Shown here piece after piece: positions 7,003-14,220 of a DNA stretch of 39,632 nucleotides (position 1 is its first letter; every line of letters begins with the position of its first letter). This DNA comes from an uncultured Clostridia bacterium (lineage in GTDB: Bacteria > Bacillota > Clostridia > UBA1381), in contig CANQJC010000019.1 of NCBI GenBank assembly GCA_947624165.1, positions 1 to 39,632 on the forward strand. The letters are read 5' to 3'. The position numbers were made by a program, and so were the translations under genes. The notes under the pieces are model-generated. The model did not search any database, had not been told where the DNA came from, and worked only from the letters and a program-made list of their open reading frames with translations.

Positions 7003-8778
7003 TTACGCGTTGCTTTCCGCTTCACCCGAGGGTGAAAACGGCAGAGCGTATTTTTTACTGAACGACGCGCAAAGCTCCTTGTACTCGTCGCGGTCGCGGC
7101 GAAGGCTCATCACGTTATGAACGTCGTAATTCTCGTCGTGCAGCTCTATTATCGCCGCCGCCACGTTCGCACAGTGATCCGAAATTTTTTCGAGCGACGT
7201 TATATAATCGGTAAATACAAAGCCTTGATTTACGCTGCATCTTCCCTCCTGCATACGGCGTATATGACGGTTTTTCAAGTCTGTACGGAGACGGTCTATA
7301 ACGTCCTCGAGCGGTTCAACTCTGTTCGCCAGCTTCACGTCGTCGTTTGAGAACGCGTTGATGGTCAGATCTATTATCTCGCCTACCGCGCTTACCATTA
7401 TCGTGATCTCCTGTCTCGCTTTATCTGAAAAATGAACGTCCTTGTCGCGTTTTTCACGCGCCGTAAACACAAGGTCCGACGTGTAGTCGGTCATTTTTTC
7501 AAAGTCGGATATGGAATGAAGCAGTATCGACACCTTCTGCGCGTCCGTCCTGCTGAGATTCTGCGCGGAAAGCTTTACAAGATACGCGCCCAGCGCGTCC
7601 TCATATTCGTCCGCCATATTCTCGTTTTCTATAACAAGTCTGTCGTTTTTCTCCGAATACTTCGCCACGCAGTCCTGCGCCAGCGTAAAGCTGTCCTTTA
7701 CTATATACGCCATGTTCGTCGCGAGAGCCACGCACTGTTCCACCGCGAAGGACGGCGTAAGCAAAAATCTTTCGTCCAGAACGGCAAACGCGCTCTTCTC
7801 CGCGCCCTCCTTTATCGTCATACGGACAAGCTTCTCGATAAATCCCGTAAACGGCATCAGCACGATCGTTGAAACCACATTGAATAACGTGTGTATGACG
7901 GCTATGTCAAACGCGTTTATAGGCGAATCCATGAACGTAAGCTTCAAAACGGCGTTTAGCGAATAAAATACCGCGAGGAACAACAGCGCGCTTATTGCTT
8001 TTATATACAAATTCGCCATAGCCGCGCGTTTCGCGTTTTTGCTCGTGCCGATACACGATATAAGCGCGGTTATGCACGTTCCGATATTTTGTCCCATGAG
8101 TATCGGTATGGCGGTCGAAAACGTGATCTGACCCGTCGCGCTCAACGCCTGAAGTATACCGACCGACGCGGACGACGATTGTATTATTGCCGTCAGAACC
8201 GCGCCGACTATAACTCCCAGCACGGGATTCGAGAACATAACAAGAAGGTGTGCAAACGAAGGCGAATCCTTAAGACCCGAAACGGATACGGACATCGTGT
8301 CCATACCGAACATGAGCACCGCGAAGCCCAGGAGAATGTTGCCTATGTTTTTATTCTTATCGCTCTTTGTCGCCATGAGCAGAACTATTCCCGCAAGAGC
8401 AAGTATGGGAGTAAAGTTTTCCGGTTTTACGATATTCGCGAGAAGGCTGTCGCCCTGTACTCCCGAAAGGCTCAGGATCCACGCCGTCACCGTCGTTCCT
8501 ATATTCGCGCCCATCATTACGCTTATGGACTGCGTGAGCTTCATGATACCCGAATTTACAAATCCGACCACCATGACCGTCGTAGCCGACGATGATTGTA
8601 TCACAGCCGTCACGACCGCGCCCAAAAGCACTCCCATGATTTTGTTCGACGTGAGCTTTTCAAGTATCGTTTCGAGCTTTCCTCCGCCGAGTTTTTTCAG
8701 TCCGTCGCCCATGACGCTCATTCCGTAAAGGAACATAGCGAGACCGCCGCACATTTGGAACAGTTGAAAAATGTTCAT
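7003..8778 (-). CDS. Na/Pi cotransporter family protein with C-terminal PhoU-like domain
   Basis: The 591-residue inner-membrane protein takes up or exports phosphate with sodium. The N-terminal half contains two inverted-repeat-type signature blocks, AVIQSSSATTVMVVGFV (Gln61) and AIIQSSSASVGILQAL (Gln200), typical of the NptA/YjbB family, with about eight hydrophobic segments up to residue 320. The C-terminal 230 residues are soluble and helical, as in PhoU domains. It is the first gene of a three-gene unit with the PhoB/PhoR-like pair. An AGAGGTG ribosome binding site precedes the ATG. Phosphate as substrate is supported by family and neighbours; direction of transport is not visible. Confidence 0.9.
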   Translation of the reverse strand: MNIFQLFQMCGGLAMFLYGMSVMGDGLKKLGGGKLETILEKLTSNKIMGVLLGAVVTAVIQSSSATTVMVVGFVNSGIMKLTQSISVMMGANIGTTVTAWILSLSGVQGDSLLANIVKPENFTPILALAGIVLLMATKSDKNKNIGNILLGFAVLMFGMDTMSVSVSGLKDSPSFAHLLVMFSNPVLGVIVGAVLTAIIQSSSASVGILQALSATGQITFSTAIPILMGQNIGTCITALISCIGTSKNAKRAAMANLYIKAISALLFLAVFYSLNAVLKLTFMDSPINAFDIAVIHTLFNVVSTIVLMPFTGFIEKLVRMTIKEGAEKSAFAVLDERFLLTPSFAVEQCVALATNMAYIVKDSFTLAQDCVAKYSEKNDRLVIENENMADEYEDALGAYLVKLSAQNLSRTDAQKVSILLHSISDFEKMTDYTSDLVFTAREKRDKDVHFSDKARQEITIMVSAVGEIIDLTINAFSNDDVKLANRVEPLEDVIDRLRTDLKNRHIRRMQEGRCSVNQGFVFTDYITSLEKISDHCANVAAAIIELHDENYDVHNVMSLRRDRDEYKELCASFSKKYALPFSPSGEAESNA

Positions 8779-8822
8779 AAATTCACCTCTTTTGTAGCCT
8801 TCATGTAGATCTCCCGCATAAA

Positions 8823-8876
8823 ATTATATAATACCAATGTAAAATTGTATTCAATTTTATCTTAAATTTATGTAAA
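8823..8876 (-). promoter_or_regulatory. candidate PhoP/PhoB-activated promoter (Pho box plus -10)
   Basis: On the minus strand four hexamers lie exactly 11 bp apart: TTTACA (8871-8876), TTAAGA (8860-8865), TTGAAT (8849-8854) and TTTACA (8838-8843). A TATAAT box follows at 8823-8828, nine bases further on, and no good -35 box exists. This matches the Gram-positive PhoP box design of TT(A/C/T)ACA direct repeats with 11-bp period overlapping the -35 region. The distal repeat overlaps the 3' end of the DNA glycosylase gene. Confidence 0.65.
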
Positions 8877-9341
8877 ATCTTTTATTACGCTCCATTTTTC
8901 TATCAGCCCTTCGAGACCGAGCGAAGCGTTCGCCGGACTGGTCGACGGCAGACATACGGCGTCGCGGTTCGGATTGTATTTTGTGAACAGCTTATACGCC
9001 GTCCGGCCGTTCGTGAAAATTTTTTCTATGTCCGCGCTCTCGAAAATCAAGCTTAAATCGTTCGGCGTGACGGAACGTATGGAATTATCCGACGAACCTG
9101 TTATCTCGCAGCTTTTTATCACATCCCAAAGAGCGATTCGGCGGCGGATGAGAAGGTCTTTTTTATCCTCGACGCTTACCGGCGTTTCCTCGCCGGTCAC
9201 CGCCGCTATCACGCGCCAAAACCTGTTCATCGGGTGTCCGTAGAAAAAACGCGTCTCGCGCGATTTTACCGACGGAAAGCTGCCGAGTATCAGTATTCTC
9301 GAATCCTTGTCGTACACGGGTCCTATCGTATGATGTTCCAT
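8868..9341 (-). CDS. DNA-deoxyinosine (hypoxanthine) glycosylase, uracil-DNA glycosylase superfamily
   Basis: This 157-residue base-excision repair enzyme has the superfamily motif 1 as ILILGSFPSVKSRET, followed by FYGHPMNRFWRVIAAVTG, an ALWDVIKSCEITGSSD block and motif 2 as LPSTSPANASLG. GSFPS in motif 1 and STSPAN in motif 2 are typical of the deoxyinosine/MUG-like branch rather than classical Ung. The start follows GGGAGG by about ten bases. No convincing promoter was identified. The 3' end overlaps the Pho box of the downstream phosphate operon, so transcription of this gene might interfere with it. Substrate choice is family-based. Confidence 0.87.
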   Translation of the reverse strand: MEHHTIGPVYDKDSRILILGSFPSVKSRETRFFYGHPMNRFWRVIAAVTGEETPVSVEDKKDLLIRRRIALWDVIKSCEITGSSDNSIRSVTPNDLSLIFESADIEKIFTNGRTAYKLFTKYNPNRDAVCLPSTSPANASLGLEGLIEKWSVIKDFT

Positions 9342-9425
9342 CGCTCGCCGCCTCCCAAAATTATTTTAACACATCCGGCGGCGTTTGGGAATAAAAAGTT
9401 TTATTTTACGTTAATTTTTTTATAA

Positions 9426-9454
9426 TTGACATATCTTTTTTTCTAATGTATAAT
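9426..9454 (+). promoter_or_regulatory. promoter of the GH43-like gene
   Basis: TTGACA, 17 nt, TATAAT: exact consensus. Transcription would start near 9461 and give an 84-nt leader. Confidence 0.85.
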
Positions 9455-9478
9455 ACGTTTGAAAATACAACCGAACGA

Positions 9479-9518
9479 GAACGCGCGCCGCTCTTTATGG
9501 GAAGCGTCGGCGCGCTTC
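9479..9518 (+). other. GC-rich hairpin in the leader of the GH43-like gene
   Basis: Arms GCGCGCCG (9483-9490) and CGGCGCGC (9508-9515) pair fully across a 17-nt loop, and three further pairs extend the stem past a bulged C. It ends about 25 nt before the start codon and has no U-tract, so it is not a terminator. It may affect message stability or translation. Confidence 0.45.
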
Positions 9519-9544
9519 ATAAAAAAAGAAAGGAAAATAAAATC

Positions 9545-10471
9545 ATGAAAACAGCCGCCGCGCCGCTTTTTACCGACCCCGTACATAACGGAGCGTCGGA
9601 TCCCGTCGTAATATACAATGAGGAAAAGGGAACGCATTACATGTTTTATACCGCGCGCCGCGCCGACGCGGACGAGGAAGGAGTTATGTGGGTACACGGC
9701 TCGGATATAGGTATCGCCGAGAGCGGCGACAACGGCAACTCATGGAATTACGTCGGGACGTGCAGGGGATTGAACTACGAAGAAGGAAGAAACACCTACT
9801 GGGCTCCCGAGATCATACGCCACAACGGTCTTTATCATATGTATGTGAGTTACGTCCCCGGTATTCCGTCGGACTGGAACCACCCGCGCTTTATACTGCA
9901 TTACACGTCGGCGGATTTGATAAATTGGAGCTTTAAAGAAAGAGTAAATCTCAATTCCGAAAGAGTTATCGACGCGTGTATCTTCCGCATGAAAAACGGG
10001 GTGTTCCGTATGTGGTACAAGGACGAGCAGCGCGGCTCTCATACGTATTTTGCCGACAGCGAGGATCTTTCGCATTGGGAGGTCAAGGGCTGCGCCGCGG
10101 ACGACGTGCCGCACGAGGGTGCGAACGTGTTTGAATTGGGCGGTAGGTACTGGCTGATAACCGATTGCTGGAACGGTCTTGACGTGTATTACTCCTCGGA
10201 TCTCACGAAATGGACAAAACAGAAAGAACGCATACTCGACGAGGGCGGCACGCGGAAAGACGACGGCGTCATAGCCAACCACGCCGATGTATACGTCAGC
10301 GACGGCAAGGCGTATATATTTTATTTCACTCACCCCGAACGCAAGGGAAGATTTCTCGACGACACGAAATTCGGCGAACGCCGTACCTCGATACAAGCTG
10401 CGGAGCTTGAAATAAAGGACGGGAAGCTTGTCTGCGACAGAAACAAAGAAATAACGATAAAGCTGAGATAA
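9545..10471 (+). CDS. GH43-like five-bladed beta-propeller glycosidase
   Basis: The 308-residue protein has the repeated blade pattern of glycoside hydrolase clan F, and three acidic residues sit where a GH43 triad is expected: Asp19 in GASDPVVIY (base), Asp in RVIDACIFR (pKa modulator) and Glu in VPHEGANVFELGG (acid). Other blade motifs are YWAPEIIRHNGLYHMYVSY and DGKAYIFYFTHPE. There is no signal peptide, so it acts in the cytoplasm on imported oligosaccharides. The ATG at 9545 follows AGGAAA; an upstream reading-frame extension overlaps the promoter and is rejected. Arabinose- or xylose-containing substrates are usual for GH43, but the actual substrate is unknown and a related family (for example GH117-like) is possible. 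Confidence 0.75.
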   Translation: MKTAAAPLFTDPVHNGASDPVVIYNEEKGTHYMFYTARRADADEEGVMWVHGSDIGIAESGDNGNSWNYVGTCRGLNYEEGRNTYWAPEIIRHNGLYHMYVSYVPGIPSDWNHPRFILHYTSADLINWSFKERVNLNSERVIDACIFRMKNGVFRMWYKDEQRGSHTYFADSEDLSHWEVKGCAADDVPHEGANVFELGGRYWLITDCWNGLDVYYSSDLTKWTKQKERILDEGGTRKDDGVIANHADVYVSDGKAYIFYFTHPERKGRFLDDTKFGERRTSIQAAELEIKDGKLVCDRNKEITIKLR

Positions 10472-10484
10472 CGACTATACAAAC

Positions 10485-10510
10485 AAAAAAAGCGGCGAGC
10501 CGCTTTTTTT
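10485..10510. terminator. bidirectional terminator
   Basis: GCGGC-GA-GCCGC stem flanked by seven A and seven T residues between convergent genes. The stop codon of the minus-strand hydrolase lies at its right edge. Confidence 0.88.
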
Positions 10511-11363
10511 ATTTTTCCGCAGAGACGGACACGTTCGTCCCGTCGCTCGTTATGACTATGTCCCCGTTCAGATCCGTCCGATAAACCTCGCTGCCCGCGT
10601 CCTTGAGACGGCTTACGATGTTTTCATGCGGATGATCGTAATAATTGTCCTTTCCGACGCTTATGACGCTTATCTCCGGCATTACCTCGCGCAGAAACGG
10701 ATACGATGTCGATGTGCCCGACCCGTGATGACCCACCTTGAGTACGGTCGATTTCAGATCCGCGCCGCTCTCAAGTATGCTTTCCTCCTCTTCACGCTCC
10801 GCATCGCCGGTAAACAGAAACGAGACAGAGCCGTAGGTTATTTTGAGCACAATTGACGTGTTGTTCAACTCGTCCGTATCCTCGCTGAGCGGTCCGAGGA
10901 TCTCCACAAGCGCGTTGCCGAGAATAAACGAATCGTCGGCGGCGGGAGTTTCGATTTTAAGTCCGTTTTCCTCGGTCTTTCTCACAAAATTTTTATACGC
11001 CTTCGTGTCCGAGGGCGTTTTCGGAGCGATAACTCTGTCGACGTCCGCAACGGACAGCACGCCCGAAAGACCTCCGACGTGATCCTCGTGCGCGTGTGTG
11101 CAGACAACGCAGTCTATATGCGAAATGGCGCGCCGCTTCAAATATGACGCGACAAGACTGCTGTCCTCCGCGTTCCCGCCGTCTATCATCATATTCGCGC
11201 CGTCACATTCTATCAAGGCGGCGTCCGCCTGCCCCACGTCTATAAAATGCGCCGCAAACTGCGGATTTTCGGGAACGTCCGGCGAGTACGTCTCAAACGT
11301 CGCGCAGCTCGGCGTAAACATCAGCAGCGCGGCTGTCAGTATAAAACTTATTATTCTTTTCAT
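10509..11363 (-). CDS. lipoprotein metallo-beta-lactamase-fold hydrolase (ComEC C-terminal-like)
   Basis: The 284-residue protein starts with a lipoprotein signal peptide: charged MKR, hydrophobic stretch and a lipobox ending at Cys20 (MFTPSC). The mature part begins FAAHFIDVGQADAALIECDGANMMIDGG and carries the metal-binding motif THAHEDHVGG (His90, His92, Asp94, His95), then FLFTGDAEREEE and LKVGHHGSGTSTSYPF. This order is that of the ComEC/Rec2 C-terminal nuclease-like domain, which also occurs alone in secreted Firmicutes proteins. It is probably attached to the outer face of the membrane. The substrate is unknown; nucleic acid or a phosphodiester is plausible. AAGGAG precedes the ATG. Confidence 0.85.
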   Translation of the reverse strand: MKRIISFILTAALLMFTPSCATFETYSPDVPENPQFAAHFIDVGQADAALIECDGANMMIDGGNAEDSSLVASYLKRRAISHIDCVVCTHAHEDHVGGLSGVLSVADVDRVIAPKTPSDTKAYKNFVRKTEENGLKIETPAADDSFILGNALVEILGPLSEDTDELNNTSIVLKITYGSVSFLFTGDAEREEEESILESGADLKSTVLKVGHHGSGTSTSYPFLREVMPEISVISVGKDNYYDHPHENIVSRLKDAGSEVYRTDLNGDIVITSDGTNVSVSAEK

Positions 11364-11381
11364 ACGTGAACTCCTTATCCC

Positions 11382-11405
11382 AAAAAGGACGGTCGCGCCG
11401 TCCTT
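11382..11405 (-). terminator. terminator of the GH43 arabinofuranosidase-type gene
   Basis: In minus-strand sense AAGGACGG and CCGTCCTT pair across a CGCGA loop and are followed by TTTT. It lies between the GH43 stop and the ribosome binding site of the downstream lipoprotein gene, separating two same-strand genes. Confidence 0.8.
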
Positions 11406-11408
11406 CGG

Positions 11409-12350
11409 TCAGATATTCTTTTTTACAGGCTCGCCGAATACGGGCAGTCCGTTCTCGTCATAATCAAACACCTTTGCGCGCGCATGGCGGTTGTTGTCGC
11501 GGAGCGGGTCGCCCTGCGTGTCCTTGTAGCCTCGGCTGTGATACACAAGCACGTCCCTGCCGCGGTCGGTCGTGAAGCAATTATGCCCAGGTCCGTACTG
11601 TTCGTTTTCTTCGCTGGACATGAAAACGGGTCTGTCGCTTTTGTGCCATGAGATAGGGTCGAGCAAATCGCTGTCCGCATCCGCCCACAGCATACCCATA
11701 CAGTATCTCCAGCCGGTGTCGGACGCGGAATACGTCACTATGACCTTGCCGTTTCTCAGGAGGACTGCCGGACCTTCATTCACCTCAAACCCCTGCTTCT
11801 CCCAGAAATACTCCGGCGTGGTGAGGAGCATCGGTCTTGTCGCGAGCGTCCACGGATTTTTCATACGCGCAATATAAATGTTCGACGGTCCGTTTTCAAC
11901 CGTTTTCTGCGCCCACAGCACATACTGCTTACCCTTGTGCGTGAAGCTCGTCATATCGAGAGAAAAGCTTTCCACGCCCACGTTGATCCTGCCGACCTCG
12001 AGCCACTTGCCCGTTATCGGATCGTCGTCGCGGCACATCAGAACGTAAGGTCTTATATCCCATACGTCCACCGAATCGCCTGCGGTGAAATATATATACC
12101 ATGTGTTATCTATATAGTGAAGCTCGGGAGCCCATATGTGCGAGCCCATTTCTCCCGTGGAGTGCTTGTACCAAACGATATACGAATCCGCGGTCAGCAG
12201 CTCGTTGAGCGTCCGCGCGCGGCGCAGCTCTATACAGTCGTACTGCGGCATCGTACCCGTAAAATAGTAAAAGCCGTCGGTATGGAGATAAATATACGGG
12301 TCCGCTCTCTGGTACACAAGCGGGCTGTTATATTCAAAATCCTTGTCCAT
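11409..12350 (-). CDS. glycoside hydrolase family 43 protein (arabinofuranosidase/xylosidase type)
   Basis: The 313-residue enzyme shows the GH43 signatures RADPYIYLHTDGFYYFTGT (catalytic base Asp), GSHIWAPELHYIDNTWYIYF, SLDMTSFTHKGKQYVLWAQ (pKa-modulating Asp) and GFEVNEGPAVLLRNGKVIVTYS (acid Glu), ending with GPGHNCFTTDRGRDVLVYHSRGY. These are typical of GH43 alpha-L-arabinofuranosidases, which would fit removal of arabinan side chains from pectin. No signal peptide is present, so it is cytoplasmic. The ATG at 12350 has a GGA seven bases upstream; an ATG 11 codons earlier is the alternative. A promoter TTTACA-17-TATAAT lies at 12507-12535 and leaves a leader of about 150 nt containing a TTGCCCG/CGGGCAA hairpin (12398-12415). 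Confidence 0.88.
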   Translation of the reverse strand: MDKDFEYNSPLVYQRADPYIYLHTDGFYYFTGTMPQYDCIELRRARTLNELLTADSYIVWYKHSTGEMGSHIWAPELHYIDNTWYIYFTAGDSVDVWDIRPYVLMCRDDDPITGKWLEVGRINVGVESFSLDMTSFTHKGKQYVLWAQKTVENGPSNIYIARMKNPWTLATRPMLLTTPEYFWEKQGFEVNEGPAVLLRNGKVIVTYSASDTGWRYCMGMLWADADSDLLDPISWHKSDRPVFMSSEENEQYGPGHNCFTTDRGRDVLVYHSRGYKDTQGDPLRDNNRHARAKVFDYDENGLPVFGEPVKKNI

Positions 12351-12471
12351 AGTAATTTCCGTAACCTTTCTCCCACAAAGCATGAAATTCAAGCGCGTTG
12401 CCCGTGGGCGGGCAAGGCGTCGGACGAAGCGCGCACGCGTTCGCCTGGCGTCGAAGAACGGAGCTTTGCAT

Positions 12472-12530
12472 AAAAAAATCCGTCCTCGCTGTTTATGCCA
12501 AAGTATATTATAATAGCAAAAGACGGATTT
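12472..12530 (-). terminator. long-loop terminator-like hairpin behind the deacetylase gene
   Basis: In minus-strand sense AAATCCGTC and GACGGATTT form a 9-bp stem followed by further T residues, but the loop is 37 nt. The loop contains the -10 box of the next gene and the right arm touches its -35 box. It could end the deacetylase transcript, or the complementarity could be incidental. Confidence 0.4.
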
Positions 12531-12535
12531 GTAAA
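12507..12535 (-). promoter_or_regulatory. promoter of the GH43 gene at 11409
   Basis: TTTACA, 17 nt, TATAAT on the minus strand, directly behind the deacetylase stop codon. It gives a leader of about 150 nt. Confidence 0.7.
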
Positions 12536-12538
12536 TAT

Positions 12539-13291
12539 TTATTTCGGAAATTGTTTGCCGGTATTGTCGATTATATAATTTTCATGGTATATAAGCTCCG
12601 ATACCGTGGCAAATTCGTATTGACATTCAAGGGCTTCCAGTATTTTCGGGAGCGTGCGCGCGGTGTTTTCCGTACCGTTGTGCAGAAGGATTATATCTCC
12701 CGAGGACGTGTTTTTCACGCTCCTGTCATAAATCTGCTGAGAGGACGCGCCGCCGTAATCTATTGCGTCCACCGACCATTGAATGTACGCCTTGCCGCTG
12801 TTTTCGGCGGCGCGTACCACCGTGTCGTTATAACCGCCCGACGGAGCGCGCATCAGATACGGCTTTGTCCCCGTAACGCTTTCAATGACTGCATCGCATT
12901 TATCCAGATCCTCTGTTATTTCCTTTTCGGACATCTTTGTATAATCCGCGTGGTTATACGAATGATTCCCCACTTCATGCCCGCGCTCGGCTATCTTCCT
13001 CAGCGCGTCGGGATACTTCTGCGCCCACGTTCCGACGACGAAAAAAGTCGCGCGGCACGAATACGCGTCCAGCGTATCGAGAATAGAATCTATATCTTCA
13101 TCGTTCCATGCGCAGTCGAACGTGATCGCTATTTTGTCGCCCCTTTCGCCGACGCTGTATATCGGCACTTCCCTGCCGTTCACGCGGAATACGCTTACCG
13201 TTCTCATCGCTCCCGCGGCGACGAACGACAGCGACGCTATTATAAGCGCGGCAAATATAAGATGCTTAAGCTTTACGACAACGAAACTCAC
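12539..13291 (-). CDS. membrane-anchored polysaccharide deacetylase (NodB homology domain)
   Basis: About 250 residues: an N-terminal hydrophobic anchor, then a NodB domain with the five usual motifs. These are AITFDCAWND (motif 1, metal-binding Asp), HEVGNHSYNHADYTKM (motif 2, HxxxH), MRAPSGGYND (motif 3), QWSVDAIDYGG (motif 4) and GDIILLHNG (motif 5). It resembles PdaA/PdaB-type peptidoglycan or sporulation deacetylases, removing N-acetyl groups from cell-wall sugar outside the membrane. The GTG at 13291 is preferred because GGGGAGG lies nine bases upstream; an in-frame ATG three codons earlier touches the Shine-Dalgarno directly. The ribosome binding site is inside an inverted repeat (13299-13344). 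The exact substrate is unknown. Confidence 0.9.
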   Translation of the reverse strand: MSFVVVKLKHLIFAALIIASLSFVAAGAMRTVSVFRVNGREVPIYSVGERGDKIAITFDCAWNDEDIDSILDTLDAYSCRATFFVVGTWAQKYPDALRKIAERGHEVGNHSYNHADYTKMSEKEITEDLDKCDAVIESVTGTKPYLMRAPSGGYNDTVVRAAENSGKAYIQWSVDAIDYGGASSQQIYDRSVKNTSSGDIILLHNGTENTARTLPKILEALECQYEFATVSELIYHENYIIDNTGKQFPK

Positions 13292-13298
13292 TATGCTC

Positions 13299-13344
13299 AT
13301 CCTCCCCGATAAGTATGTCCTAATACTATCTTATTCGGGAGGAT
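13299..13344 (-). promoter_or_regulatory. hairpin sequestering the deacetylase ribosome binding site
   Basis: Arms of 15 nt (ATCCTCCCCGATAAG and CTTATTCGGGAGGAT on the plus strand) pair at 13 of 15 positions around a 16-nt loop that itself has AGTA/TACT complementarity. In the mRNA the GGGGAGG Shine-Dalgarno and the first ATG lie in the 3' arm and would be blocked by the 5' CCTCCC arm. Confidence 0.55.
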
Positions 13345-13433
13345 AAGCATTTATTACCTGCTCTGCCGGCTCATTTTTTATGACGCGAACGTCACGGCTC
13401 AATTTATGCTTTGCGCGGACGCGCCGCGTTTTC

Positions 13434-14027
13434 CTACAAGAGCCACGAGGGGAGATTTTTCTTTGCTTCTCTCGGCGTTTCGTTATCCGCGCCGCTCTTT
13501 ATTTTAGTGTCCCCCGATTTTGTGCTCTCTTGTTTTACTTTCTTCGGTTTAGTGTCCCTCTGTTTAGTGTCCCTCGATTTTTTTGCCTTTTGGTCCGTTT
13601 TGCCCTTTTCTTCATTTTTTACCGCTGCGCGGCGCGCCGTCTTTACCCGCGCCGTCTTATCAGTAACAGTTTCTTTCGAATTTATGTCTTTTATACATTC
13701 CTCTATTTCCTTGTCGCTCTCGAGCGGTTCGCTCAGAAAACGTCCCGAAAACAGTTTTCCCGTTCTGTCGTGAACGCGGTTAAAGTATCTCGCATAAGCG
13801 ATTGTAACGGATTTCATTATTGCCGAAATCCCCTTGTCGCCCTCCTTGACCGCAAGACGGATCTCGTTGTCGGACAGGCCGCACGCGTGTATTATGCCCG
13901 TCGCAAAATTTTTTTCGAGTATTTTTCCGAAATTGCTTCTGTCCTCGTCCGTTATGAAAAGTCCGTTTCCGCGAAGCGTCACGAAATAATTACCGCTCTC
14001 GCTTTTTTTTCTTGCTTCTCTTGCCAT
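13434..14027 (-). CDS. RAYT-like Y1-transposase-family protein without catalytic motif
   Basis: The first 115 residues follow the REP-associated tyrosine transposase pattern: MAREARKKSESGNYFVTLRG, a DEDR-NF-K-IL block, GISAIMKSVTIAYARYFNR, and GKLFSGRFLSEPLESD in place of the usual GHLFQ-RF-KSEPVE-D. The family HUH motif, normally NHVHLL, reads N54-E-I-R-L-A here, so both histidines are gone. The Tyr of the usual Y-I-H-x-N-P segment is also missing (CIKDINSKE). The tail (about 120-197) is Lys-rich and contains R152-D-T-K, R157-D-T-K and G172-D-T-K repeats. It should not be able to nick DNA, but it might bind it. AAGGAGG precedes the ATG. No frameshift or stop interrupts it, so the altered form appears maintained. 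Confidence 0.75.
   Translation of the reverse strand: MAREARKKSESGNYFVTLRGNGLFITDEDRSNFGKILEKNFATGIIHACGLSDNEIRLAVKEGDKGISAIMKSVTIAYARYFNRVHDRTGKLFSGRFLSEPLESDKEIEECIKDINSKETVTDKTARVKTARRAAVKNEEKGKTDQKAKKSRDTKQRDTKPKKVKQESTKSGDTKIKSGADNETPREAKKNLPSWLL
13503..13573 (-). repeat. three in-gene copies of GGGACACTAAA
   Basis: On the minus strand the 11-mer GGGACACTAAA occurs at 13503-13513, 13548-13558 and 13563-13573, all in the same codon phase, encoding (R/G)DTK. The last two are exactly 15 bp apart. The identical 11-mer occurs twice on the plus strand in the upstream tandem repeat. Confidence 0.85.
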
Positions 14028-14088
14028 TTTTACTGTCCCTCCTTTTTTATGGGTTATCCCTGTAAAATAATTTTATCACAAATAACGC

Positions 14089-14160
14089 GGGGACACTAAA
14101 ACATTTTCTTTACATTTTGGGGACACTAAAAACATTTTTATTACATTTTGGAGACAAGTG
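14089..14160 (+). repeat. tandem 30/31-bp repeat with GGGGACACTAAA core
   Basis: Unit 1 (14089-14118) and unit 2 (14119-14149) both read GGGGACACTAAA, then ACATTTT, then TTACATTTT. A degraded third unit begins GGAGACAAGTG at 14150. The array lies between the divergent RAYT-like gene and the P-type ATPase gene and resembles the REP-type sequences that accompany RAYT genes. Confidence 0.8.
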
Positions 14161-14176
14161 GGTAATAAAGCGTTTT

Positions 14177-14204
14177 TTGACGGAATAATTATATTTTATA
14201 AAAA
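14177..14204 (+). promoter_or_regulatory. weak promoter candidate of the Ca2+-ATPase gene
   Basis: TTGACG, 16 nt, TAAAAA immediately right of the tandem repeat array. The -10 is poor, so the exact site is uncertain. Confidence 0.4.
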
Positions 14205-14220
14205 CAAGGAGGGATAAGGT

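Noticed and set aside
13381-13395. TGACG-CGAA-CGTCA hairpin as terminator of the RAYT-like gene
   Set aside because: The stem is only five base pairs and in the minus-strand transcript it is followed by A residues rather than U.
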